Positions 51,375 through 60,468 of a stretch of 64,000 bases of DNA are shown piece after piece (within the stretch, counting starts at the first letter, position 1; the number at the start of each line of letters is the position of its first letter). The stretch spans positions 7,440,001 to 7,504,000 of the forward strand of contig NZ_CP071872.1 of the NCBI RefSeq assembly GCF_022647665.1, written 5' to 3'. Source of the DNA: Streptomyces formicae (lineage in GTDB: Bacteria; Actinomycetota; Actinomycetes; Streptomycetales; Streptomycetaceae). The notes under the pieces are model-generated. The model saw nothing but the letters and a program-made list of their open reading frames with translations. It was not told the DNA's origin and ran no database searches. The position numbers and the translations under genes are program-made.

Positions 51375-51887
51375 ATGACGACGGCATCCACCGCGGGCGG
51401 ACCCGAACCCCGCTGGCTCAGCGACGAGGAGCAGCGCGTGTGGCGTTCCTACCTCCACGCCACCACCCTCCTCGAGGACAGCCTCGACCGCCAGCTCCAG
51501 CGCGATGCCGGCATGCCGCACATCTACTACGGTCTCCTGGTCCAGCTCGCCGAGGCCCCGCGCCGCCGCAGGCGCATGACCGAGCTGGCCAGGGACGCCA
51601 AGATCACCCGGTCCCGGCTCTCGCACGCGATCGCCCGCCTGGAGAAGAACGGCTGGGTGCGCCGCGAGGACTGCCCCTCCGACAAGCGGGGACAGAACGC
51701 GTATCTCACGGACGAGGGGTACGAGGTCCTGAAGAAGGCGGCGCCGGGGCACGTCGCCGCCGTACGGCAGGCGATCTTCGACCGGCTCTCGCCGGAACAG
51801 GTGCGCCAGCTCGGCGAGATCACCCGCATCATGACCGAGGGCCTGGAGCCGGACGGCACCGGCGCGGACCTTCCCTGGCTGCGCTGA
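51375..51887 (+). CDS. MarR-family transcriptional regulator
   Basis: 170 residues. The winged helix is MPHIYYGLLVQLAEAPRRRRRMTELARDAKITRSRLSHAIARLEKNGWVRREDCPSDKRGQNAYLTDEGYEVL (about 47-120), with the conserved Asp/Arg wing (CPSDKRGQNAYLT). It is divergent from the dioxygenase gene with two palindromic sites between, so it very likely represses both. It converges with an MFS gene, and a perfect hairpin terminates both. Confidence 0.92.
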   Translation: MTTASTAGGPEPRWLSDEEQRVWRSYLHATTLLEDSLDRQLQRDAGMPHIYYGLLVQLAEAPRRRRRMTELARDAKITRSRLSHAIARLEKNGWVRREDCPSDKRGQNAYLTDEGYEVLKKAAPGHVAAVRQAIFDRLSPEQVRQLGEITRIMTEGLEPDGTGADLPWLR

Positions 51888-51905
51888 GACGGTCCCTGCA
51901 CGCGC

Positions 51906-51944
51906 GGGTCCCCGCCCGGATCCGATGAATCCGGGCGGGGACCC
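51906..51944. terminator. Bidirectional terminator between marR and the MFS gene
   Basis: Perfect 16-bp stem, 51906-51921 and 51929-51944, 7-base loop, 19 bases past the marR stop. Confidence 0.92.
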
Positions 51945-51958
51945 ACTCACCCCTCGAC

Positions 51959-52036
51959 GTGGCCGGCGTGATCGGCGTGGCCGGCGTGGCCGGCGTGATC
52001 GGCGTGGCCGGCGTGGCCGGCGTGATCGGCGTGGCC
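51959..52036 (-). repeat. 9-bp/27-bp tandem repeat just past the MFS stop codon
   Basis: Nine-base units gtggccggc (A) and gtgatcggc (B) run ABA-ABA-AB(A'), a 27-bp period repeated about three times. On the minus strand, in frame with the MFS gene and after its TGA, it encodes Gly-His-Ala and Asp-His-Ala triplets, ending VEG and TGA (51949..51947). Confidence 0.9.
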
Positions 52037-53608
52037 TCAGTGCGCGATGACCGGGACCTTCACCTCGTCCTCGACGCCCTCACCGCCGGCCTCGCCGTCG
52101 GCCGAGGACGCGATCACCGTCGCGCCCGGACGCCCGGCGTTGATGCAGGTGAACGCGATGGCCGCGGCGGCCGCCAGGATGCCCACGGCCCACCAGATGG
52201 CGCTGGCGTAGCCGTGCACCATGGCCTCGAGCTGGAGCAGCTGCTGCGCCCCGCGCCCGGTGGCACCCGCCGCGTGCGAGGCGATGTACGACGTGGTCGC
52301 GGACGCGGCGATCGTGTTCAGCAGCGCCGTGCCGATCGCGCCGCCGACCTGCTGCGAGGTGTTCACCATCGCGGAGGCGACACCCGCGTCCCGGGCCTCG
52401 ACGCCGTGCGTGGCCAGCGACATGGCGGGCATGAACGCCGTGCCCATACCGAGGCCGAGCAGCAGCTGCGCGGGCAGGATCAGACCGGCGTACGAGGATC
52501 CGACCTCCAGCTGCGTCAGCAGCAGCATGCCCGTCGCGGCGACCAGGAAGCCGGGGCCCATCAGCGCCCGCGCCGGCACCCGGGTCATCAGCCGGGCGCC
52601 GATCTGGGTGGAGCCCGCGATCATGCCGGCGATCATCGGCAGGAAGGCGAAGCCGGTCCTGACCGGCGAGTACCCCTTCACGACCTGGAGGTAGTAGGTG
52701 AGGAAGAGGAAGAGGCCGAACATCGCGATGATGGCGAGGCCCAGCGAGAGATAGACGCCACCGCGGTTGCGCTCGGTCAGCACGCGCAGCGGCAGCAGCG
52801 GCGAGCGGACCCGGGACTCGGTGAGCACGAAGGCGGCGAGGAGCACCGCGGACGCGACGAAGAGACCGATCGTCGTGGTGTCCGACCAGCCGTCGGACTC
52901 GGCGCGCGTGAAGCCGTAGACCAGCGCCACCAGTCCGAGGGTGGAGAGGATCACGCCGGGGATGTCGAGCGCCGAGCGGTTGCGGCCGCCGGCCGGCTCG
53001 CGGATCACGAAGTACGCGCCCGCCGCCGCGACGACGGCGAAGGGGACGTTGACGTAGAACGTCCAGCGCCAGTCCAGGTACTCGGTCAGGAAGCCGCCGA
53101 GAATCAGGCCGACGGCGCCGCCACCGCCGGCGATCGCGCCGTAGATGCCGAACGCCTTCGCCCGCTCCCTGGCGTCGGTGAACATCACCGCGAGCAGCGA
53201 GAGCGCGGCCGGCGCGAGCAGCGCGCCGAAGGCGCCCTGGAGCGCGCGCGAGCCGAGCAGCGTGGCCTCGCCGGTGGCGGCGCCGCCAAGCGCGGACGCG
53301 GCGGCGAAGCCGAGCAGACCGACGACGAAGGTCCGCTTACGGCCCCACAGGTCGGCGATGCGTCCGCCGAAGAGCAGCAGACCGCCGAAGGCGAGGGCGT
53401 AGGCGGTGATCACCCACTGGCGGTTGCCGTCCGAGATCCCGAGGTCCTGCTGGGCGGAGGGCAGGGCGATGTTCACGATCGTCGCGTCGAGCACGACCAT
53501 CAGCTGGGCGAGGGCGATGAAGACCAGCGCTTTCCAGCGGCTGGGGTCCGGGGCGGCGGCGCCCGGGAGCTGGGTCGTCTCGGCTGTTTTTGACATGGAG
53601 GTAGCCAC
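52037..53608 (-). CDS. DHA2-family MFS drug exporter
   Basis: 523 residues, about 14 membrane segments. The N-terminal LMVVLDATIVNIALPSAQQDLG, motif A GGRIADLWGRKRTFVVGLLGF and the motif C-like GGGGAVGLILGGFLTEYLDWRW place it with EmrB/QacA-type exporters. It ends KVPVIAH; beyond the TGA the same frame encodes a His-rich repeat. GTG 53608 is taken as start, ATG 53596 is possible. A TetR gene lies just upstream in the same direction, likely its regulator. Confidence 0.9.
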   Translation of the reverse strand: MATSMSKTAETTQLPGAAAPDPSRWKALVFIALAQLMVVLDATIVNIALPSAQQDLGISDGNRQWVITAYALAFGGLLLFGGRIADLWGRKRTFVVGLLGFAAASALGGAATGEATLLGSRALQGAFGALLAPAALSLLAVMFTDARERAKAFGIYGAIAGGGGAVGLILGGFLTEYLDWRWTFYVNVPFAVVAAAGAYFVIREPAGGRNRSALDIPGVILSTLGLVALVYGFTRAESDGWSDTTTIGLFVASAVLLAAFVLTESRVRSPLLPLRVLTERNRGGVYLSLGLAIIAMFGLFLFLTYYLQVVKGYSPVRTGFAFLPMIAGMIAGSTQIGARLMTRVPARALMGPGFLVAATGMLLLTQLEVGSSYAGLILPAQLLLGLGMGTAFMPAMSLATHGVEARDAGVASAMVNTSQQVGGAIGTALLNTIAASATTSYIASHAAGATGRGAQQLLQLEAMVHGYASAIWWAVGILAAAAAIAFTCINAGRPGATVIASSADGEAGGEGVEDEVKVPVIAH

Positions 53609-53704
53609 CTAGGGGTTCGTGAAGGAAAAAGGAAAAGAGGAAAAAGAGGGTCGTCAGTGGTGGTGCGCCGGGGAGCGCTTGTCAGAGCTGGTTGCGAAAG
53701 GGGG

Positions 53705-54418
53705 TCACGGCTCGCGCCGCAGGTCCTCCAGGGTCACGGCCGTGCCCGGAAGTCCGGAGCGCGCGGGCGCCTCCAGTCCGTCCAGCAGCAGCTGGAGATG
53801 GCGGTGGATGAACCGGTCGAAGTCCAGGCACCCGGTGCCCGGAAGCGGCCGGGTGAGCTGGGAGAGGGCGACCATCAGGTCTCCGACGGCGACGTCGGCG
53901 CGGACCCGGCCCGCCGCCTGCGCACGGTCGATCAGGCCCCGGACGGCCTCTTCGAGCCGGTCGCGCTCGGCGAGCAGGTCGGGATGGTCGTGGTCGAAGG
54001 TGCCGGAGAGCATCGGGCACAGCGCGCCGATCCGCTCGTCCGCCGCCTCGTGCGTGAAACGGCTCAGCGCGGCGAAGGTGTCCGCCTCCTCGGCGGTCGC
54101 CTGCTCCGCGCGCTCCGTCGTCCGCCGCATGACGGAGAGGACGACCTCGTGGACGAGGGCGGCCCGCTCCGGGAAGTTCCGGTAGAGGGTGGCGTTGCCG
54201 ACGCCCGCACGGCGGGCGATCTCGTCGAGCGGCACATCGGGTCCGAACTCGACGAACATCTCGCGGGCCGCCGCGACGATCCGCTCCCGGTTGCGCAGGG
54301 CGTCGGCCCGCGGCCGGGGCGCGCGGCGCACCGCGGTGACGGCCTCGGTGCCGATGCCGGTCGCCTCGGTGCCGATGCCGGTCACAGTGCCGGTGCCGGT
54401 GACAGTGACCTGGCCCAC
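53705..54418 (-). CDS. TetR-family transcriptional regulator
   Basis: 237 residues. After a Thr/Gly repeat tail (TGIGTEA twice), the helix-turn-helix reads RERIVAAAREMFVEFGPDVPLDEIARRAGVGNATLYRNFPERAALV (about 45-90). The C-terminal ligand domain includes LSRFTHEAADERIGALCPML and ends LEDLRREP. The GTG at 54418 has a GAGAGGGG stretch upstream. It precedes the MFS exporter by 96 bases, and two GGGGA/TCCCC palindromes lie upstream of it, so it probably represses itself and the exporter. Confidence 0.9.
   Translation of the reverse strand: MGQVTVTGTGTVTGIGTEATGIGTEAVTAVRRAPRPRADALRNRERIVAAAREMFVEFGPDVPLDEIARRAGVGNATLYRNFPERAALVHEVVLSVMRRTTERAEQATAEEADTFAALSRFTHEAADERIGALCPMLSGTFDHDHPDLLAERDRLEEAVRGLIDRAQAAGRVRADVAVGDLMVALSQLTRPLPGTGCLDFDRFIHRHLQLLLDGLEAPARSGLPGTAVTLEDLRREP
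54342..54383 (-). repeat. Two 21-bp tandem repeats in the TetR gene
   Basis: The unit starting gcctcggtgccgatg is repeated exactly at 54342-54362 and 54363-54383, giving TGIGTEA twice in the N-terminal extension. Confidence 0.9.
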
Positions 54419-54459
54419 GGCGCCCCTCTCTCTCACATACGTCTGCGTCTCGCCTCCCC

Positions 54460-54520
54460 AACCGGGGAAAAGCTCCCCGGTTCCAGAAGGACACCGGTGC
54501 AAACGGGGAAACGGTCCCCG
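54460..54520. promoter_or_regulatory. Two TetR operator candidates
   Basis: Site 1, 54460-54482: AACCGGGG, 7 bases, CCCCGGTT. Site 2, 54504-54520: CGGGGA, 5 bases, TCCCCG. Both lie 42-102 bases upstream of the tetR GTG in the divergent gap to the metalloprotease gene. Confidence 0.6.
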
Positions 54521-54692
54521 GTTATTTCGCGCCACCGGGGGAACTTCGTGTGACCTGGCGCACAACTCCTCGCTCCCCGCCGGGTCCCACGATCGGCTCA
54601 CCCGGCGCGCGCCCTCCCTCCGCCCGACCCAGGCTGATCGAACGGAGCGCAGTCGAGGACCGGCCGGCTGCCGCCGGACCGAAGGCGACCGC

Positions 54693-55964
54693 ATGCAGCA
54701 CACCCGCCGCCGGATACGGAGATCCGGCACGCTCGGCGCCGCAGCCGTCATCGCGTTCGCTGCCCTGACCTCGGCGAGTTCGACGCTCCCGGATCCCTCG
54801 CGCGCCTCGGCGGGCCCGAGGGCGGCCGTCGGCGAGTCGGCGCTCGGTCCGTGCCGTATCGCACCCACCGCGGGCGTGCAGATGTCGGAGGGCGTGCCCA
54901 CGCCGACCGGCTACGCGCGCTCGACGGGCGAGATCCGCGCCCTCAACGTCATGATCGACTTCCCGGACGCCCAGGGCGAAGGACCGGCGCTCGAACGGTA
55001 CGCGGAGTTCTTCCCGCAGACCCAGAACTGGTTTGCGACCAGCTCGTACGGGCGCCTCAGCTACCGTCCCGAGGCCCCGCTCCCGGAGTGGCTGCGGATG
55101 CCGCTGCCCTTCGCCGCGTACGGGATAGAGCGTGGCGCGCCCTACGAGCCGGGCTACCGGCAGCTGGTGCAGGACATCGTGACCGCTGCCGACCACCGGA
55201 TCGACTTCAGCGCGTACGATCTGGTCAACATCCTGGTCACGCCGAACGCCGGCCCGTCGGCGCTCGACACCGTGCTGTCCGTGACCTTCTCCGGGAACCA
55301 CGACGCGCCGTTCGCGGACGGCGTGCCGCTCGCCAACACCTCGTTCGTCTACAGCCGTCAGGACGACGGCTCCGGTTCGTACGACGAGACGGGCTTCCGC
55401 GTGCTCCCGCACGAGAACGGCCATGTCTTCGGCCTGCCCGACCTCTACACGTCCGAGGGCGGCGGCGCGGTCGGCCACTGGGACATCATGTCCGAGGACT
55501 GGGGCGCCAACAACGATCTGCTGGGCTGGCACAAGTGGAAGCTCGGCTGGCTCGACAACGACCAGGTCTCCTGCGCCGCCGCCACCTCCGGCACGTCGGA
55601 GTACGACCTGACGCCGCTGGCCATCGAGGGCGGCCCCAAGCTGGTGTTCGTGCCGATCGCCCAGGACTCCGGCTACGCCGTGGAGGTCCGCACCCGGGAC
55701 GGCAACGACGAGGCCGTCTGCGAGCCGGGCGTCCTCATCTACCAGGTGGAGACGGACATAGACACGGGCCAGGGGCCGGTGCGCGTCGCCGACAGCGACG
55801 AGGACAGCGGCGGCTGCACCCGGCGCCCCAACGTCCACGCGGAGCTGTCGGACGCCCCCTACCGCCCGGGCGAGTCCTTCACGGACCGGCGGAACAAGAT
55901 CCAGGTCACCGTGGTCTCGGAGGGCGAGGACGGGACCTACCGGGTGCGCGTCACGCGCTCCTGA
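54693..55964 (+). CDS. Secreted M6-family metalloprotease
   Basis: 423 residues. The signal region is RRRIRRSGTLGAAAVIAFAALTSASSTLP. The zinc motif is HENGH (His240, Glu241, His244) followed by VFGLPDLY, as in M6 (immune-inhibitor A-like) peptidases; WDIMSEDWG further on matches the family's Met-turn region. The C-terminal part with YAVEVRTRDGND and VLIYQVETD looks beta-rich. The start is chosen by the signal peptide; the frame is open further upstream through tetR. Its 3' end overlaps the converging ligase gene by 14 bases. Confidence 0.88.
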   Translation: MQHTRRRIRRSGTLGAAAVIAFAALTSASSTLPDPSRASAGPRAAVGESALGPCRIAPTAGVQMSEGVPTPTGYARSTGEIRALNVMIDFPDAQGEGPALERYAEFFPQTQNWFATSSYGRLSYRPEAPLPEWLRMPLPFAAYGIERGAPYEPGYRQLVQDIVTAADHRIDFSAYDLVNILVTPNAGPSALDTVLSVTFSGNHDAPFADGVPLANTSFVYSRQDDGSGSYDETGFRVLPHENGHVFGLPDLYTSEGGGAVGHWDIMSEDWGANNDLLGWHKWKLGWLDNDQVSCAAATSGTSEYDLTPLAIEGGPKLVFVPIAQDSGYAVEVRTRDGNDEAVCEPGVLIYQVETDIDTGQGPVRVADSDEDSGGCTRRPNVHAELSDAPYRPGESFTDRRNKIQVTVVSEGEDGTYRVRVTRS

Positions 55965-57627
55965 GGCGGATCGCCTCCTGGACCGGACCCCTGAGCTCCC
56001 GTTTGAGGAGCTTCCCGGTGGGATTGCGGGGCAGCGGCTCCTCCCGCACGACGACATGCGCCGGCACCTTGAAGGCCGCGAGGCTCCTGCCCGCGTGGGC
56101 GCGCAGTTCCCCGGCCGTGACGGCGGCGCCGGGCCGCACCTGGACGACGGCCGCGACCTCCTCGCCGAGGAGCGGGTGCGGTACGCCGAGGACGGCCGCG
56201 TCGACGACGTCCGGGTGGGCGTGCAGGACGGCCTCGACCTCGACGCAGTACACGTTCTCGCCGCCGCGGATCACCAGGTCCTTGATCCGGTCGACGATCG
56301 TGATCCGGTCGCCGTCCCGTACGGTCGCGAGGTCGCCGGTCCTGAACCAGCCGTCCGCCGTGAACGCCGCGGCGGTGGCCTCGGGGTCGCGCCAGTACCC
56401 GCGCACCAGCGACTGTCCGCGCAGCCACAGCTCACCGGCCTCGCCCTCCGGCAGCGTCCGCCCGGACGGCCCGGTGATCCGCACCTCGGTGGCCGGGGTC
56501 GGCCGTCCGACGCTGTCGGGGAAGTCCCGGTACTCGGCGCCGAAGTTCGCGGTCACGCCGCCGCTGGTCTCGGTCAGCCCGTAGCCGTTGCGGGGTTCGA
56601 TCCGGGTGCCGTGCGCGGCGGTGAGCCGCGCGACGAGGTCCGGCGGGGCGGCGGCGCCTCCGGTGTTGAGATGCGTCAGGGTCTCCAGCCGTGCCCCGTG
56701 CCGTTCGGCGGCGTCGAGCAGCTGGAGCGCGGTGGTGGGCACACCGGAGTAGTGGGTCACGCCGTGCTTCTCGATGAGGGCGAGCGCCTCGTCCGCGTCC
56801 CACTTGCGCATCAGCACGAGCGTCCCGCCGACGGCCATCACGGCGTACAGCGTGGTGAACGCCGCCACATGGAAGAACGGGAACGTCATGAGACTGATGG
56901 GCGCCGGCCCCTGCCCCGGGACCGCCCCGCGCGCGAGCGCCGAGGCCGCGGCCGTGTAGCGGGGGTTCATCGCCGCCCCGGCCTGCGCGAGCTGTGTGGC
57001 GACCGCCCCCTTGGGCCGGCCGGTGGTGCCCGACGTGTAGATGATCGTGGCGTCGTCCTCGGGCCGCACGTGGACGTCGGGCGGCGCGGTGGCCGGGTCC
57101 GGGTCGGCCTCGGGCAGGTCCTCGTACCGTACGACCCCCTCGTCCACGGGCCCCTCGTGATGGAACACGATCACCGGCACGGACCTCGCCCGGGCCCAGT
57201 CGCCGACCCTGGGCAGCCGCTCCCCGTCGACGAGCAGCACCCGCGGCTCGCAGTCGTCGAGCGCGTACGCGAACTCCTCCGCCGTCCACCAGGCGTTCAG
57301 CGGCACCGCGACCAGACCGGCGAGCTGCGCCGCCCAGAACGCGATCTGCCACTCGGGGTGATTGCGCATCCCGACGACGGCCCGGTCACCCGGCCGCAGC
57401 CCGTACTCCTCGACGAACCGGCGCGCGAGCGCGGACGCGGCCGCGAAGAACTCCCCGTACGCGTACGCCCCGCTCTCCGCCACGAGAAACGGCTGCTCCC
57501 CGAACACCCACGTCGCCTCGACGAACTCGCGCAGCGTGCGCGGCCCGGACACGTACGCCCCGTCCTCGACGGCGAAGGGGGCACCGGGGGCGGTGAGGGA
57601 AGCTCGGACATCGGCGGAGTGCGGCAC
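55951..57627 (-). CDS. Acyl-CoA synthetase / AMP-dependent ligase
   Basis: 558 residues of the ANL superfamily. The P-loop is IIYTSGTTGRPKGAV (A3), then FPFFHVAAFTTLYAVMAVGG, NGYGLTETSGG (A5), ELWLRGQSLVRGYW, DGWFRTGDLATVRDGDRITIVDRIKDLVIRGGENVY (A7-A8) and the catalytic Lys in NPTGKLLKRELR. It activates a fatty or aromatic acid as acyl-AMP, then acyl-CoA; the substrate is not evident. GTG start at 57627. It stands alone, 288 bases from the tRNA. Confidence 0.93.
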   Translation of the reverse strand: MPHSADVRASLTAPGAPFAVEDGAYVSGPRTLREFVEATWVFGEQPFLVAESGAYAYGEFFAAASALARRFVEEYGLRPGDRAVVGMRNHPEWQIAFWAAQLAGLVAVPLNAWWTAEEFAYALDDCEPRVLLVDGERLPRVGDWARARSVPVIVFHHEGPVDEGVVRYEDLPEADPDPATAPPDVHVRPEDDATIIYTSGTTGRPKGAVATQLAQAGAAMNPRYTAAASALARGAVPGQGPAPISLMTFPFFHVAAFTTLYAVMAVGGTLVLMRKWDADEALALIEKHGVTHYSGVPTTALQLLDAAERHGARLETLTHLNTGGAAAPPDLVARLTAAHGTRIEPRNGYGLTETSGGVTANFGAEYRDFPDSVGRPTPATEVRITGPSGRTLPEGEAGELWLRGQSLVRGYWRDPEATAAAFTADGWFRTGDLATVRDGDRITIVDRIKDLVIRGGENVYCVEVEAVLHAHPDVVDAAVLGVPHPLLGEEVAAVVQVRPGAAVTAGELRAHAGRSLAAFKVPAHVVVREEPLPRNPTGKLLKRELRGPVQEAIRLRSA

Positions 57628-57915
57628 GGGCGCCCTTCTCTCGAACCTGGGCCAATCGCCCGCTCAGCTGCGGGCGACGCTATGCGCCGCTTCGTGCACC
57701 GTCAAGCTCACGCCCGCGCCGTCGCCCCGTCCCTCGCAGCCGCGCCTGTCCGCCGCAGCCGCTCCGCGCCCAGCCCGACCGATCTCACCTGACCCGCTAC
57801 ACTGTCGGCGGTGGCCCAGACCTCGTCGGTCTGCCCATCACAGCCTTGTCGGCAGCAGGCCTGAAGCCCATCGCCATTCGCACCGGGTTTTAGACACGTT
57901 TTCCGACAGTTCCCC
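57628..57915 (+). other. Intergenic region upstream of tRNA-Arg
   Basis: 288 bases between the divergent ligase start and the tRNA. A -10-like TACACT lies at about 57796-57801 without a convincing -35. It must hold the tRNA promoter and that of the ligase. No small gene or hairpin stands out. Confidence 0.45.
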
Positions 57916-57988
57916 GCCTTCGTAGCTCAGGGGATAGAGCACCGCTCTCCTAAAGCGGGTGTCGCAGGTTCGAATCCTGCCGGGGGCA
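57916..57988 (+). tRNA. tRNA-Arg (anticodon CCT), integration target
   Basis: 73-base cloverleaf. Acceptor GCCTTCG pairs with CGGGGGC including two G-T pairs; D-arm GCTCAGGGGATAGAGC; anticodon stem CCGCT/AGCGG encloses CTCCTAA, giving CCT; T-arm CGCAGGTTCGAATCCTGCC. No encoded CCA. The integrase gene begins its 3' end 48 bases downstream, so the tRNA 3' end is the likely attachment site and has been kept whole. Confidence 0.96.
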
Positions 57989-58035
57989 CAACGCATTGAG
58001 CCGCTGACCTGGGGTTTCTCCTCCAGGGAGGCGCT

Positions 58036-59697
58036 CTATTCGGCCTCGGGCTCCTCGTCCGGGGCCGTTTGCGTGAGCGGTGCGTGAGCGGACGGGGAGT
58101 TGATCTCCCGAACGTCGCCCGACGGATCAACATCATCCGGCACGGGCTCGTCGGCCTCGCCGGGCTGGACGTTCGCCTCGGGCCTGGTGTCCTCGGAGGT
58201 AGAGCGGGCTCGCGGCACGAGCCGGGCTGCAGCCTCGGCGATCGCCAGATCCGCTTCGGGAAGCAGACTCGTGTACGTGTCGGCCGTGATGGTGATCGAG
58301 GAGTGGCCGAGCATCTCCTGGATGTCCTTTAGGTCGGCCCCGGCCGCATGGGCCAGCGTTGCGGCACCGTGACGCAAGTCGTGGAGCCGGACCGGTGGGA
58401 GACCGATCTCCTCGTACAGCTCAATGAACCGCCGTGTGACGTTGGCGGGGTGGAGCATCTCGCCGTTCTCCTTGGTGAAGACGCGGCCGGTCTCCACCCA
58501 GGCGCTCTCCCACTCCTTACGGTCCTTTTCCTGCTGGGCGCGGTGCCGTCGCAGGCCCTGGACCGTGTCGGAGTCCAGCGCGATGGTGCGCGCGCCGGCG
58601 TCGGTCTTGGGGTCGTCCTCGTACACCTCCCAGCCGTCCACGACGAGTTGCTTGGCGACGGTGATGAGACCGGCGTCCAGGTTGGTGTCGGTCCACTTCT
58701 GCCCGCACGCCTCGCCCCGCCGCAGCCCGCGGAACGCGATCAGGTGAAACAGCGCGTACAGGCGGTCCTCCTCGACGTGGTCGAGGAAGAGGCCGGTGTG
58801 CTCCGGGGTCCAGACCATCACCGGAGAGGGCTTCTCGCCGGTGCGCTTCCAGTGAAGGATGCGCTCCTCGGTCCACACGAGCGCCTTGGGGCGCTTACCC
58901 GCCTCCAACTCAACATGGGCGGCAGGGTTGAAGGTGATCAACTGCTGTGCGATCGCTGCGTTCAGCGCGGCCCGCAGCGTGGAGCGGACGCGCTGGCGCG
59001 TCGCCGGACCGACAATGCGGCGGTAGGGCTCCATCTCGGCGATGGCGGCCTTCATCGCCTTGCGACGGGCGCGGGGCTCGCGTCCCTTCCAGGGAATCTG
59101 TGCGAGGTCCTCGAACGCCTTACGGCGCGCGGCGTTTCCCTCGGCGATTTCGACGTTGGCCTCGGCTATAGCCTCGAACGCCTCCGACAGGTGGGTAACC
59201 CGAAGGCGGTCCAGCCGCAGGTGTCCGATGCGTGGCTGGAGGTGAACACGAATGTTGCTCTCATCGCGGCTGATCGCGCTCTGCCGCCCCTTCTTGCCCG
59301 CCAGCCAGATGTCCAGCCACTCGCCCACCGTGAGACGGCTCGTCAGATCCAAGCCATGACTGAGGCGTCGTCGCGTCGCCTCGATGCCCGGCAATGGGGC
59401 CTTCTCGTCTGCCACTTTCTCCAGCAGCTCAGCGATCTGAGCCAGCCCATCGGCATCGTCCGCGTCGGGGAGGCCGACGAGGGACCTGATGTGGTCGAGG
59501 TCGGCCTGGGCAGCCTTGAGGCTGTCGTAGCCGGCGCGGCTGAAGGAGCGGCGGGTGCCGTCTTCGCGGGGCGATAGCTCCTGGCGTATCGAGTAGGAGC
59601 CGTGCTTCCGGCTGGTGAGCTTGGGGCATTTCTTGCCGAGCGGCTTGCCGGTCTTGGGGTCGCGGCAGTAGCAACGGCGGTGCGTGGAGCCCTTCAA
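58036..59697 (-). CDS. int: Tyrosine site-specific integrase
   Basis: 553 residues. The N-terminal arm-binding part has a Cys-rich CYCRDPKTGKPLGKKCP; the SAM-like core-binding domain is about 120-260; the catalytic domain has Arg326 (RGLRRGEACG), Lys364 (DPKTDAGAR), His439 and Arg442 (HDLRHGAATLA), His465 (LGHSS) and Tyr475 (TADTYTSLL). All catalytic residues are present. The start is TTG at 59697, overlapping the TGA of the XRE gene (TTGA). It recombines the tRNA-Arg site; the tail after 490 is acidic and Pro-rich. Confidence 0.94.
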   Translation of the reverse strand: MKGSTHRRCYCRDPKTGKPLGKKCPKLTSRKHGSYSIRQELSPREDGTRRSFSRAGYDSLKAAQADLDHIRSLVGLPDADDADGLAQIAELLEKVADEKAPLPGIEATRRRLSHGLDLTSRLTVGEWLDIWLAGKKGRQSAISRDESNIRVHLQPRIGHLRLDRLRVTHLSEAFEAIAEANVEIAEGNAARRKAFEDLAQIPWKGREPRARRKAMKAAIAEMEPYRRIVGPATRQRVRSTLRAALNAAIAQQLITFNPAAHVELEAGKRPKALVWTEERILHWKRTGEKPSPVMVWTPEHTGLFLDHVEEDRLYALFHLIAFRGLRRGEACGQKWTDTNLDAGLITVAKQLVVDGWEVYEDDPKTDAGARTIALDSDTVQGLRRHRAQQEKDRKEWESAWVETGRVFTKENGEMLHPANVTRRFIELYEEIGLPPVRLHDLRHGAATLAHAAGADLKDIQEMLGHSSITITADTYTSLLPEADLAIAEAAARLVPRARSTSEDTRPEANVQPGEADEPVPDDVDPSGDVREINSPSAHAPLTQTAPDEEPEAE

Positions 59698-60374
59698 AGG
59701 CGTTCCTCCGGTGTGGTGTTGGGTTCGGCTTCGGGCGGTTCGACGTCGGCCAGTGCGGGCGGGAGGTCGGGCGGAGTGGCTCCGTCGTCGCGGAGGTCCC
59801 TGCGGAGATAGCGGAGGTTGTACTTGGCGGAGATGGCCTGGTCGGCGTATTTGGTGCGCCTGCGTTCGGCTTCTTCCTGCTGGGCGCGGCTGGTTGCCGC
59901 TTTGGCCGTGAACCGCGCCCGTTCTTCCTCTTCGAGCGCGGCCAGAGCGGTGCGTACGAGGCTGGCGTGAGCTTCGAAGTCGGGCACCAGGCCCGCGTCA
60001 TGCCCAGGCATGTCCTGCTCGCCGGTGAAGCGCCGCAAGGCATCCCAAGTGGGTACGAGGTCCTGGAACGGCAGTTCCTGGGTTCTGTCGACGTACCCGA
60101 CCGGAAAGATCAGGCAGGCCGGGTACGTCTCCAGGGCGGCGGCCAGGACCATCACGTCCACCAGCGGAAGGCTGGCCCGGCGGCCGGACTCCATGTTGGC
60201 AATCACGTTGCGCGGGATGGGATGCCCGAGCCTCTCGCACTGGTCGGCCAGATCTTGTGCGCTCCACCCCATCTCCTTCCGTCTCCGCCGGACTTCGCCG
60301 GCCACGTTGGCCTTGATCCGGTCCTCCCACTCAGGGAAGTCATCCTCTTCATCATCGAAACCACGTTGTGTCAT
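59694..60374 (-). CDS. XRE-family regulator of the mobile element
   Basis: 226 residues. The helix-turn-helix is EVRRRRKEMGWSAQDLADQCERLGHPIPRNVIANMESGRRASLPLVDVMVLAAALET (about 27-83). The rest is mostly helical and charged, including EEEERARFTAKAATSRAQQEEAERRR, a possible coiled coil. It lies directly upstream of int with overlapping stop and start, so it may set integrase expression. Divergent from the Xis-like gene across ~95 bases that must contain the switch promoters. Confidence 0.88.
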   Translation of the reverse strand: MTQRGFDDEEDDFPEWEDRIKANVAGEVRRRRKEMGWSAQDLADQCERLGHPIPRNVIANMESGRRASLPLVDVMVLAAALETYPACLIFPVGYVDRTQELPFQDLVPTWDALRRFTGEQDMPGHDAGLVPDFEAHASLVRTALAALEEEERARFTAKAATSRAQQEEAERRRTKYADQAISAKYNLRYLRRDLRDDGATPPDLPPALADVEPPEAEPNTTPEERL

Positions 60375-60468
60375 ACAGACACATTAGCTTGAGCATCCTG
60401 GTTGGTAGACGCCTGGAGCCGGACGTGATGGCCACGTTCGCCGAGGGCTGCACTGAAAGGGATGCCGC

